From an uncultured Acidobacteriaceae bacterium (GTDB lineage: Bacteria; Acidobacteriota; Terriglobia; Terriglobales; Acidobacteriaceae): DNA of 11,685 nucleotides. The notes beneath the pieces were generated by a model. It worked only from the letters and a program-made list of their open reading frames with translations. It was not told the origin of the DNA and made no database searches. The position numbers and the translations under genes are program-made. This document shows positions 5,588 to 11,685 of the stretch, piece by piece. Numbering within the stretch: the first letter of the stretch is position 1; each line of letters opens with the position of its first letter. The stretch lies in assembly GCA_903842845.1 (NCBI GenBank), contig CAIMNN010000262.1:1-11685 (forward strand), in the 5' to 3' direction.

Positions 5588-8500
5588 TTAACTTACTGCG
5601 CCCAGGGCAGCACTTCGCTCGAGCATTTCATTGAATGCGTGAATGGGCGCGGGATGGCCGAATAAGTAACCCTGAAAGATACGGCATCCCAGTTGCTCCA
5701 AAAACATGTGCTGTGCCTCGGACTCAACGCCCTCGGCGATAACAACCAGGTCCAACGCCTTGCCAAGCGAGATGATGGCCTGCGCGATGGTGCTACTGCT
5801 GTTATCGATAAGGATGTCGCGGACGAAGGAGATGTCGATCTTCAGCTCGTCGATGGGGAAGCGCTTCAGGTATGCGAGCGAGGAATAGCCGGTGCCGAAG
5901 TCGTCGATGGAGAAACGCACGCCGCACTTCTTCAAGATATGCATCTTGGCGATGGTCTCACTCACATCCTTCATCAACACGCTTTCCGTAATCTCCAATT
6001 GCAACCGTGTGGGCTCGGCGCCCGTGCGCTCCAGTGCATCATAGACGCATTGCACAAACTCCCTGCGCTTGATGTCGAGCGAGCTGATGTTGATGGAGAG
6101 CGAGAGGGATGAAGTGAGCGGGCTTTTTGACCAGAGTACGAGCTGTCTGCATGCGGAGTCGATGACCCATTCGCCGAGTTTGAAGATCAAACCATTTTCT
6201 TCGGCCAGAGGAATAAAATGCCCCGGCGTTAGCAGGCCGTGGCGGGGATGGTTCCAGCGCAACAACGCCTCAGCGCCGATGACTTGTCCATGCTCCATCT
6301 GGGGTTGATAGTAGAGCTCGAATTCGTTGTTCTTGAGAGCCTGCCGCAACTCTTCATCCAACACCGCACGAGCCTCGACGGCGGATTGTAACGATGCTTC
6401 AAAGAAGCGAATAGAGCCCGGGCCCGCGCTCTTTGCCTGGGCCAGCGCAATGTCGCCTTGTTGCAGGATTAGATTCGGGTCGTTCGCATTAGATGCGTAG
6501 ACAACGATGCCGATGCAGCAGCTCAAGTTCCATGTACGCTGCTCCAGCTCATACGGCATCTCCAGGCAATCATGGATCTCCTCGGCAATGACGCCTGCCT
6601 GCGCCGCAGCCTCTTGCGAGGTTCTACCTAGGCTGATCAGTTCCACAGCGAACTCATCACCGCCGATGCGCGAAACCAGACCTGCGTTGCGCCTGAAACT
6701 TGTGAGCCGCTTCCCAACTTCGCGTAAAACCTTATCGCCCGCTGAATGCCCCTGAGCATCGTTCAATGCCCTGAAGTTGCTCAGGTCGATGAATACAAGT
6801 GCCCGATACATTTGATGGGCGTCGTCGGATTCGATGCGTACTTGCTGCCCTTCCAAAAGCATCCTACGGTTGGCGAGCCCGGTGAGCGGGTCGAAGTAGG
6901 CGAGGTTGCGGATCTGCTCTTCGGCGAGCTTGGCGTCGGTAACATCTCGCACGACGGTGAGGATGCATCGCTCGTTGTTGATCATGATCTCGGCGGCCGA
7001 TGCTATGGCCCAAAAATGCTTTCCGCTCTTCTTCCTGAGCCGGGTCTGGAAGTCCCGGCACTGCGAATGCTCCTTCAGTTCATTCACAAATCTTTCGCGA
7101 TCCGACCTATCCTCCCATACCCCCATTTCGGGTGATGTTTTGCCAATGATCTCATCACGCGAATATTCGGTGACTTCCTCGAACCTCCGGTTTACATCCA
7201 GGTAGCGACCATCCTCCATGCGCGTAATGGTGATGGCGTCGATGCTGGTCTGGAAGGCGGTGCGGTAACGCTCTTCACTGGTCCATAATTTTTCAGCAGC
7301 AATTTTTTCTTCGGTTACATCGCGCAATACAGAATGGATGCAACGTTGCCCGCCAATATCAATGACAGATGCCGACATAAGCCCGTAGCGGATATCACCA
7401 TTACGGTTCTTGAAGAGGAATTCGAAGTCGCTCATCGCCCCATCCCGGCGCAACCGGTCGCGCATTCTTTCGCGGTCAGGCAGCTCCGCCCATAGCCCCA
7501 GCTCGCCGGTGGTCTTGCCGCGAATCTCTTCCCCCTGATAGCCGATCAATTGTTGAAAGACCGTGTTTGCATCGATGATCCTGCCCGTTGCTTCTTCGGT
7601 TATCAGAATAGCGTCAAGGCTGGTTTTGAAGGCGGTGCGATAGAGCTCTTCGCTCTGGCGGAGTTGACGCTCCGCTTTTTTCAGCTCGGTCACGTCGCGA
7701 GCGGTGACAACCGCGCCGATGATATTGTTGTCCGGGTCGCGAATGGGTGCAAAGTTGAAGCTGCCCAGCCATTTCTGGTCAATATCCAGGCGATGGAGCA
7801 CATACTCAACATTGACGCCGACCTCGCCACTTAAAGCACGCATCGCGGGTGTCTGGTCAAGCGGTAGCGCGTTGTCGTGGGCGTCCCTGACATCGAGAAC
7901 CTTCGGCACGTCCTTAAATTCAAGGATGCATTCGCTTTTATGGGCAAACCTGAAAAAGGTTGCAAAGGCGTCGTTGTACTCTTGCAGGTCGCCGTTGGTG
8001 TCGGTGATGAATGTCGCATCAGGAGAGCTGGCCAGGGCAAGCTCAAGCTTTGCATGTTCGACGCGCAGAGCGGTATCAGCTTCTTTTTGGTCAGTGATGT
8101 CATCGGTGAAGATAATGACGCCGCCCACTGAGCCATCGGCGCGCCGCCACGGCATCACCTCCCAGCGCAGCCACTGCACTCTGCCGTCGCCGCAAAGCAG
8201 ACGGTCTTCAGCGCATTGCACTGTCTCACCGGTCATGCCGCGTTGGTGGGCCGCCATCCAGCGCTCTTTGAGCTTGGGAAAGACTTCATAGTGCGAACGG
8301 CCGATCAGATTTTTTTTGCTGACCCCGTACTCCCGGCACCAGACATCGCTGGCGGTAATATAAACCATATCCTTATTGAACATGGCGACCGAATTCATGG
8401 AGTGCTCAATGAAGAGCTTGAGCAGGTTGCGGCTTGCACGCACGCGTGCTTCACTCTCAAGCGTTGCTAGGCGACGCTCGCTGAGCCGCATCCGCTCTGT

Positions 8501-8827
8501 GATCAGACAGATCGTCACATTGATCCCGATGAATATGACGACGGCGAGAAGATCTGAACGGCTGGTAATGATAAAGCTGTGGACCGGCTCAATAATCCAG
8601 TAAACAACAATGAGAGCGGAGAAAACAACAGCCAGCAAGCCTGGGCCCATACCGAATATCAATGCGCTGAGAATCACCGCTGGATAAAAAGTAACGAATG
8701 CAGGGAGTTGAATGCCAAACTGTGAATCCAGTATATTGCGTATCCAAAAGGCGATGAACACACTGAGAACTGCCAGGCAGTAGCGCGCTAGCGACCGTAG
8801 CGGGGGCCCGAATTCAAAACGGTGCAT
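5588..8827 (-). CDS. Membrane PAS-PAS-PAS-PAS-GGDEF-EAL cyclic-di-GMP signalling protein
   Basis: The product has 1079 residues. The N-terminus (about 12-112) has four likely membrane segments resembling the DUF4118/KdpD sensor module. Four PAS domains follow (about 133-250, 257-384, 391-510, 516-635). The GGDEF domain is at about 640-810 and the EAL domain at about 822-1068. The GGDEF motif (722-726), D681, N689 and D698 are present, so cyclase activity is plausible. The RxxD inhibitory site is not kept (RNAG at 713-716). The EAL domain retains the expected residues: E853 of EALLRW, N913, E946, D975-D976 of DDFGTG, K996, E1032 of AEGVE and Q1052. Phosphodiesterase activity is therefore likely, with PAS and membrane inputs deciding the balance. 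The start is ATG 8827, with GAGG seven bases upstream. No terminator is seen in the 11-base gap to convergent dnaB. Confidence 0.95.
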   Translation of the reverse strand: MHRFEFGPPLRSLARYCLAVLSVFIAFWIRNILDSQFGIQLPAFVTFYPAVILSALIFGMGPGLLAVVFSALIVVYWIIEPVHSFIITSRSDLLAVVIFIGINVTICLITERMRLSERRLATLESEARVRASRNLLKLFIEHSMNSVAMFNKDMVYITASDVWCREYGVSKKNLIGRSHYEVFPKLKERWMAAHQRGMTGETVQCAEDRLLCGDGRVQWLRWEVMPWRRADGSVGGVIIFTDDITDQKEADTALRVEHAKLELALASSPDATFITDTNGDLQEYNDAFATFFRFAHKSECILEFKDVPKVLDVRDAHDNALPLDQTPAMRALSGEVGVNVEYVLHRLDIDQKWLGSFNFAPIRDPDNNIIGAVVTARDVTELKKAERQLRQSEELYRTAFKTSLDAILITEEATGRIIDANTVFQQLIGYQGEEIRGKTTGELGLWAELPDRERMRDRLRRDGAMSDFEFLFKNRNGDIRYGLMSASVIDIGGQRCIHSVLRDVTEEKIAAEKLWTSEERYRTAFQTSIDAITITRMEDGRYLDVNRRFEEVTEYSRDEIIGKTSPEMGVWEDRSDRERFVNELKEHSQCRDFQTRLRKKSGKHFWAIASAAEIMINNERCILTVVRDVTDAKLAEEQIRNLAYFDPLTGLANRRMLLEGQQVRIESDDAHQMYRALVFIDLSNFRALNDAQGHSAGDKVLREVGKRLTSFRRNAGLVSRIGGDEFAVELISLGRTSQEAAAQAGVIAEEIHDCLEMPYELEQRTWNLSCCIGIVVYASNANDPNLILQQGDIALAQAKSAGPGSIRFFEASLQSAVEARAVLDEELRQALKNNEFELYYQPQMEHGQVIGAEALLRWNHPRHGLLTPGHFIPLAEENGLIFKLGEWVIDSACRQLVLWSKSPLTSSLSLSINISSLDIKRREFVQCVYDALERTGAEPTRLQLEITESVLMKDVSETIAKMHILKKCGVRFSIDDFGTGYSSLAYLKRFPIDELKIDISFVRDILIDNSSSTIAQAIISLGKALDLVVIAEGVESEAQHMFLEQLGCRIFQGYLFGHPAPIHAFNEMLERSAALGAVS

Positions 8828-8855
8828 TGCGGCACCTCACTGAAAAAGCGCCATC

Positions 8856-8878
8856 GTTCATCTCATGAACAAGATGAA
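8856..8878 (-). promoter_or_regulatory. Overlapping dyads in the leader of the GGDEF-EAL gene
   Basis: GTTCAT-CTC-ATGAAC (8856-8870) is a perfect 15-base dyad. It overlaps a second inverted repeat, TTCATCT (8857-8863) with AGATGAA (8872-8878), so only one hairpin can form at a time. They sit about 30 bases upstream of the start codon on the coding strand. They could be a repressor operator or alternative RNA hairpins; the function is inferred. Confidence 0.35.
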
Positions 8879-8938
8879 TAGATTATTACAATGAGAAAAA
8901 TGTAAACCGCTGTGACGTAAGTTACAACAGTAATCTAT
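8878..8938. repeat. Inverted repeat upstream of the GGDEF-EAL gene
   Basis: ATAGATTA (8878-8885) and TAATCTAT (8931-8938) are perfect 8-base inverted repeats. They extend inward by a wobble and an A-T pair. Inside are TTACA (8886), TGTAA (8901) and TTACA (8922), which form further small dyads such as GTAA-G-TTAC (8917-8925). The region probably carries the promoter and regulator sites of the minus-strand gene, but I could not pick one clear -35/-10 pair. Confidence 0.3.
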
Positions 8939-9033
8939 ATATTTCTGACGCTTGTCACACACTGAGCTATTGATCGATTTCTGGTCAGTTGTGCGAGGAG
9001 TACTGGTCTCAATGAGCAATAGATTTCAATAAT

Positions 9034-9062
9034 TTGACACTAGGTAAGCAGTGGCTTAACAA
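9034..9062 (+). promoter_or_regulatory. Candidate promoter of the radical SAM gene
   Basis: A perfect TTGACA -35 (9034-9039) is followed after 17 bases by TAACAA (9057-9062, three of six matches), so the -10 is weak. Transcription would start near 9070 and give a leader of about 175 bases that contains the hairpin cluster. Confidence 0.35.
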
Positions 9063-9078
9063 TGTATTTTTTATCCGC

Positions 9079-9211
9079 GATGGCCGATGCCATTCCGGGC
9101 GAGTGCCGCCGCTGAAATGGTGAATGGTGTTGTGGCTGAGCAGCCAACAGACGAAAGGCCTGTTTGGTATGTGAATCAGCGCCGGTGCACGGCCGCGCTT
9201 ATACGCGGCTG
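9079..9211 (+). promoter_or_regulatory. Hairpin-rich leader upstream of the radical SAM gene, possible cis-regulatory RNA
   Basis: Four small hairpins occur in order. GATGGC-CGAT-GCCATT is at 9079-9094. GGCTG-AG-CAGCC is at 9134-9145. It overlaps CCAACAG (9144-9150) with CTGTTTGG (9160-9167), a stem with one bulged T. An 8-bp stem built on GCCGCG-CTTATA-CGCGGC spans 9190-9211. The last lies 33 bases before the start codon. GC-rich DNA forms chance hairpins, so this is only suggestive. The conserved GEMM cyclic-di-GMP riboswitch motifs were looked for and are not evident. Confidence 0.3.
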
Positions 9212-9244
9212 AAACCCGCGCCGCTCGGCTGTGATTGAATAGTA

Positions 9245-10297
9245 ATGATGGCTAAGAGGAAGAAAAATTCCCTGCGCGGACGGCTTGGTGCCGGTGCGCG
9301 CAAATTGCGCGAGCTTTGGCTGGTTGGCCGCGCACTGGCTTTTACAGGCCACCCGGTGATGGCGCAGATAGTGCCGATGCGCTTTTGCAACCTGAGCTGC
9401 GGCTATTGCAACGAGTACGACAAGACCTCACAGCCGGTGCCGCTGGACGAGATGTTCCGGCGCGTTGACCACCTGGGCAAGCTGGGGACGAGCATTATTA
9501 CGATTTCGGGTGGCGAGCCGCTGACGCACCCGGAGTTGGATGAGGTGATAAAGCGCATTCGCAGGACGGGTGCGGTGGCGGGGATGATCACGAATGGATA
9601 TTTGCTGAACAAGGAACGCATTGAGCGGTTGAACAAGGCGGGCCTGGACCACATGCAGATTTCGATCGACAACCTTGAGCCGGACGACGTTTCGATGAAG
9701 AGCCTCAAGGTGCTCGACCGGCAGCTTGTGGCGTTGAGCGAGCATGCACTCTTCCATGTGAACATCAACTCGGTTGTCGGCGGCGGCATCAAGGACCCGA
9801 ACGACGCGCTGGTGATCGGACGGCGCGCGATAGAACTGGGATTCACTTCGACGATCGGCATCATCCACGACGGCGACGGGCAGTTGAAGCCGCTCGCAAA
9901 GAAGGAATCGAAGGTGTGGTTTGAGATGCGCGGCTGGAAGAAAAAGAACTATTCGCGCTTCAATCAATTTCAAGAGGCAATTGCGCAAGGGCGTTCGAAC
10001 GAGTGGCGCTGTCGCGCTGGCTCACGTTACTTGTACATCTGCGAGCACGGGCTGGTGCACTATTGCAGCCAGCAGCGTGGCTTCCCTGGCACGCCGTTGG
10101 TCGAGTACACGACGGCCGACGTGAAGCGCGAGTATTTGACCGCGAAGACATGCGCGCCGAATTGCACCATCAGCTGCGTGCACCAGATCAGCCACATTGA
10201 CCACTGGCGCTCGCCGCAGACGATGACGGTTTCACCGGGCGGCAAGATGGGCTCGCACCATGGGCCGTCGGATGCGAATTTGTTCGATATTCTTTAG
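9245..10297 (+). CDS. Radical SAM protein with C-terminal SPASM-like cysteine region
   Basis: This 350-residue protein has a basic N-terminal extension of about 40 residues. A radical SAM core follows, with the iron-sulfur motif C48-x3-C52-x2-C55 (CNLSCGYC), GGEP (89-92) for SAM binding, and SIDN (140-143). The C-terminus has six more cysteines, C256, C266, C274, C303, C307 and C311, typical of SPASM/Twitch domains that bind auxiliary 4Fe-4S clusters. The family (MoaA/PqqE/SkfB-like) generates a 5'-deoxyadenosyl radical and often modifies peptides, but no substrate or precursor peptide gene can be named here. It is not HpnH-like in its N-terminal sequence. The start is ATG 9245 (ATG 9248 also possible). 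An in-frame TGA at 9236 excludes earlier starts, and no Shine-Dalgarno is visible. The gene is alone on its strand between divergent and convergent neighbours. Confidence 0.88.
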   Translation: MMAKRKKNSLRGRLGAGARKLRELWLVGRALAFTGHPVMAQIVPMRFCNLSCGYCNEYDKTSQPVPLDEMFRRVDHLGKLGTSIITISGGEPLTHPELDEVIKRIRRTGAVAGMITNGYLLNKERIERLNKAGLDHMQISIDNLEPDDVSMKSLKVLDRQLVALSEHALFHVNINSVVGGGIKDPNDALVIGRRAIELGFTSTIGIIHDGDGQLKPLAKKESKVWFEMRGWKKKNYSRFNQFQEAIAQGRSNEWRCRAGSRYLYICEHGLVHYCSQQRGFPGTPLVEYTTADVKREYLTAKTCAPNCTISCVHQISHIDHWRSPQTMTVSPGGKMGSHHGPSDANLFDIL

Positions 10298-10311
10298 TGG
10301 AGTTGAGGTGA

Positions 10312-10345
10312 AAAAGCCCTGCGCTCAGATGAGTGCGGGGCTTTT
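10312..10345. terminator. Symmetric, probably bidirectional terminator between radical SAM gene and dut
   Basis: AAAAGCCCTGCGCTC (10312-10326) pairs with GAGTGCGGGGCTTTT (10331-10345), a 15-bp stem with two G-T wobbles and a 4-base AGAT loop. An A tract on the left and a T tract on the right give a hairpin ending in U on either transcript. It fits the convergent genes, 15 bases after one stop codon and 27 bases from the other. Confidence 0.85.
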
Positions 10346-10371
10346 GATTTTTAGCGACTGATTTTTTGCTT

Positions 10372-10806
10372 TTAGCGGCCTGAACTGCCGAAGCCTTTTT
10401 CTGCGCGGGCTGAGTCTTCGAGCTCGCCGACGACTGTGACTTCGCCGGTGAGGACGGGAACGGGAACCATCTGCGCTATCTTTTCTCCGGCTGCAATTTG
10501 GATGGGCGCGGCGGAGAGGTTGGTCATAACGATTTGGATTTCGCCGCGGTAGCCAGCGTCGATGACGCCGCCTGTTGTGGCAAGTCCGCGCGAGGCCATT
10601 GAGGAGCGGTCGCGAACCAACAATCCAAGAGCACGGCCTGTGTGCGGGTCGCGGGCTTCAACGGCAATGCCGGTGCGCAGACGAATTGTTGCGCCGGGAG
10701 CTAGTTCGGCGGCAACGAGCGAGAAGAGGTCGTAGCCGAGGTCTTTGCCGGGGTGGGCGACAGTCGGCGCTTTGGCGTCAGGGGCAAGGAGTTTTACGCG
10801 GAGCAT
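10372..10806 (-). CDS. dut: Deoxyuridine 5'-triphosphate nucleotidohydrolase (dUTPase)
   Basis: This 144-residue cytosolic enzyme hydrolyses dUTP to dUMP and pyrophosphate, keeping uracil out of DNA and supplying dUMP for thymidylate synthesis. All five motifs of the trimeric dUTPase family are present: GYD (24-26), RDRSSMASRG (65-74), GVIDAGYRGEI (80-90) with catalytic D83 and Y86, GEKIAQMVPVPV (107-118), and the C-terminal KGFGSSGR (137-144) that closes over the substrate. The length is typical. The start is ATG 10806, since the family begins with a strand such as LRVKLL. A longer frame from 10884 would add 26 residues unlike the family and overlap the divergent gene. No Shine-Dalgarno is seen. 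TACACT lies six bases upstream, so the mRNA may be leaderless. Confidence 0.96.
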   Translation of the reverse strand: MLRVKLLAPDAKAPTVAHPGKDLGYDLFSLVAAELAPGATIRLRTGIAVEARDPHTGRALGLLVRDRSSMASRGLATTGGVIDAGYRGEIQIVMTNLSAAPIQIAAGEKIAQMVPVPVLTGEVTVVGELEDSARAEKGFGSSGR

Positions 10807-10812
10807 GAACCA

Positions 10813-10832
10813 AGTGTAACTGGCTTTACACT
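10813..10832. promoter_or_regulatory. Palindromic divergent promoter/operator between dut and the deacetylase gene
   Basis: AGTGTAA (10813-10819) and TTACACT (10826-10832) are perfect 7-base arms around CTGGCT. Each arm contains TACACT, a fair -10 hexamer (four of six), pointing outward. The plus copy (10827-10832) ends eight bases before ATG 10841. The minus copy (10818-10813) ends six bases before dut ATG 10806. Both distances suit transcription starting at or next to the start codon. No good -35 is visible on either side, so it may depend on an activator or serve as a repressor operator. Confidence 0.45.
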
Positions 10833-10840
10833 GGTAGTAG

Positions 10841-11623
10841 ATGTTGCTTGAGGTCGACAAATTTGCGGCTTTGGAAGCCGCCACGTTTGCCGGCGCGCTG
10901 CCTGCGGTTGCGGTGACGGCTGGCGCTGTTGCGTTCGCGGCTGGGCTAGCCTGGGGCGGGCTGAGTTACTGCGCGCTGTGGCCGGAGTCGCAGATATTCG
11001 GCGAGACGTTGATAGCGCCGAAGCGGCCGGGGGAGATTGCGCTGACGTACGACGACGGACCGAACCCGGCGTGGACCCCGCAACTGCTGGATATTTTGGC
11101 GAGGCAGAACATCAAGGCGACGTTCTTCCTGATCGGCAGCTACGCTGCGCGCGAGGCTGCGCTGGTGCGGCAGATGGCGGCGGCAGGGCACGTGATAGGC
11201 AATCACAGTTGGCATCATCCCAACCTTGCGCTGACCGGTGCCGCGCGTGTCCGCAATGAGCTGGTGCGGACAAAGGCAACGATTGAGGGCATCATAGGCA
11301 AGGAGGTGAAACTCTTTCGCCCGCCGTTTGGCGCGCGACGGCCCGAGGTGCTGAAGATTGCGCGGTCGATGGGGATGACGCCGGTGATGTGGAATTGCAT
11401 GACGACTGATTGGTCGACGACCGACCCAGAGCTGATTGCGAAGCGGCTGATCGCAAAGGTGGAGAAAAATTGGGCGCGTGGCGTAGCGGCGAACGTGGTT
11501 CTGCACGACGGCAGCCACCTGACGCCGACGGCTTATCGCGGGCCGTCCATCACCGCGACGAAGCGCATCATCAGCCAATACAAACGGACGAATAATTTTG
11601 TGACGGTGGATGGCTGGATGTGA
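10841..11623 (+). CDS. Polysaccharide deacetylase, NodB/CE4 family, membrane-anchored
   Basis: This 260-residue protein has a hydrophobic Ala/Gly/Val-rich N-terminal segment (about 12-45, one or two membrane passes). A NodB homology domain follows (about 63-250), with all five metal-dependent deacetylase motifs: TYDDGPN (69-75) with D71 and D72, HSWHH (122-126) giving metal-binding H122 and H126, RPPFG (160-164), DW (190-191) and LHDGS (221-225) with H222. It should remove acetyl groups from an N-acetylated sugar polymer such as peptidoglycan or an exopolysaccharide in the envelope. The exact substrate cannot be read from sequence. The start is ATG 10841, with no true Shine-Dalgarno, consistent with a leaderless transcript from the TACACT element just upstream. 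It is divergent from dut and no terminator is seen before the window ends. Confidence 0.9.
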   Translation: MLLEVDKFAALEAATFAGALPAVAVTAGAVAFAAGLAWGGLSYCALWPESQIFGETLIAPKRPGEIALTYDDGPNPAWTPQLLDILARQNIKATFFLIGSYAAREAALVRQMAAAGHVIGNHSWHHPNLALTGAARVRNELVRTKATIEGIIGKEVKLFRPPFGARRPEVLKIARSMGMTPVMWNCMTTDWSTTDPELIAKRLIAKVEKNWARGVAANVVLHDGSHLTPTAYRGPSITATKRIISQYKRTNNFVTVDGWM

Positions 11624-11685
11624 GCCGGCCTGTTGCCTGAGTAGTAAACATGGGGTGGTAAACAGTTACTCCAAACCGGTATGCG
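11624..11685. other. Short non-coding end of window
   Basis: Sixty-two bases follow the deacetylase stop codon. They hold two near-identical direct repeats, GTAGTAAACA (11641-11650) and GTGGTAAACA (11655-11664), but no terminator or gene start that I can support. They may belong to the promoter of the next gene. Confidence 0.3.

Larger units (their letters stand above)
8828..9244. other. 417-base non-coding region between divergent genes
   Basis: The left half (to about 9075) is AT-rich and carries the GGDEF-EAL leader dyads, a long inverted repeat at 8878-8938, a bulged hairpin at 8956-8993 (CACA+ACTGA with TCAGT+TGTG) and a TTGACA promoter candidate at 9034. The right half is GC-rich and hairpin-dense and forms the radical SAM leader. 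Very short open frames exist (9062-9115, 17 codons; 9117-9212, 31 codons) without ribosome-binding sites. No tRNA or recognised riboswitch was seen. Confidence 0.6.

Noticed and set aside
7704..8291. 195-codon plus-strand frame inside the GGDEF-EAL gene
   Set aside because: Antisense to clear PAS domains; Ser/Arg-rich composition typical of shadow frames.
9079..9211. GEMM-type cyclic-di-GMP riboswitch next to the GGDEF-EAL gene
   Set aside because: The conserved GCAAACC and GACGCAAAGC blocks are not present on the plus strand; the minus strand was not searched thoroughly.
9117..9212. 31-codon frame as a definite precursor peptide gene
   Set aside because: No ribosome-binding site, no recognised leader or core motif, and it overlaps hairpins; kept only as a possibility in the findings.
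9245..10297. HpnH-type hopanoid radical SAM identity
   Set aside because: The sequence around the cluster motif (CNLSCGYCNEYD) and the C-terminal cysteine pattern differ from what I recall of HpnH, and no hopanoid genes are adjacent.
10807..10884. 26-residue N-terminal extension of dut
   Set aside because: The added residues are not dUTPase-like and overlap the start of the divergent deacetylase gene. ATG 10806 gives the typical family length.
10946..11578. 210-codon frame antisense to the deacetylase gene
   Set aside because: All NodB motifs are on the plus strand; this frame is Arg/His-rich with no motif.
1..11685. CRISPR arrays, tRNA/rRNA genes, insertion sequences, phage genes
   Set aside because: No regularly spaced repeats of suitable length, no cloverleaf-like element, no transposase or phage motif was seen on either strand.

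Overview
The window is an ordinary-looking chromosomal segment of a moderately GC-rich, Gram-negative bacterium. The mix of genes (a membrane-anchored PstS-like/OmpA fusion, a DUF4440-like secreted protein, a PAS-GGDEF-EAL protein and a SPASM-type radical SAM protein beside dut and a NodB-type deacetylase) would fit an Acidobacteriota soil bacterium. That assignment is inference from gene content only. I see no insertion sequence, prophage, CRISPR array, tRNA or rRNA.

Layout. Positions 1-3445 hold two tandem paralogues. Each has one N-terminal membrane anchor, a periplasmic phosphate-binding-type domain and a C-terminal OmpA peptidoglycan-binding domain. Each has its own candidate promoter, long leader and intrinsic terminator, so they look like two transcription units. 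Positions 3496-4065 (minus) encode a small secreted NTF2/DUF4440-like protein. Positions 4197-5576 encode the replicative helicase DnaB. Positions 5588-8827 (minus) encode a 1079-residue membrane c-di-GMP protein with four PAS domains, GGDEF and EAL. A 417-base non-coding stretch follows (8828-9244), with dyads in the GGDEF-EAL leader and a hairpin-rich leader before a radical SAM gene (9245-10297). A near-symmetric terminator separates that gene from dut (10372-10806, minus). dut is divergent from a NodB-family polysaccharide deacetylase (10841-11623).

Apart from the tandem pair, neighbouring genes alternate strand, so there is no obvious operon and control probably sits in the short intergenic regions. 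Three of these are the most interesting non-coding parts: the leader at 81-158 with competing pairings, the hairpin cluster at 9079-9211, and the 20-bp dyad at 10813-10832, which appears to carry two opposed -10 elements placed for leaderless transcription of both dut and the deacetylase gene.

Functionally the window combines envelope functions (binding-protein/OmpA fusions, deacetylase, secreted DUF4440-like protein), DNA metabolism (dnaB, dut), second-messenger turnover (GGDEF-EAL) and a radical SAM enzyme of unknown substrate. I did not find a clear multi-gene novel system. The best candidates for something undescribed are the duplicated binding-protein/OmpA fusion with its leader, and the radical SAM gene with its structured leader.
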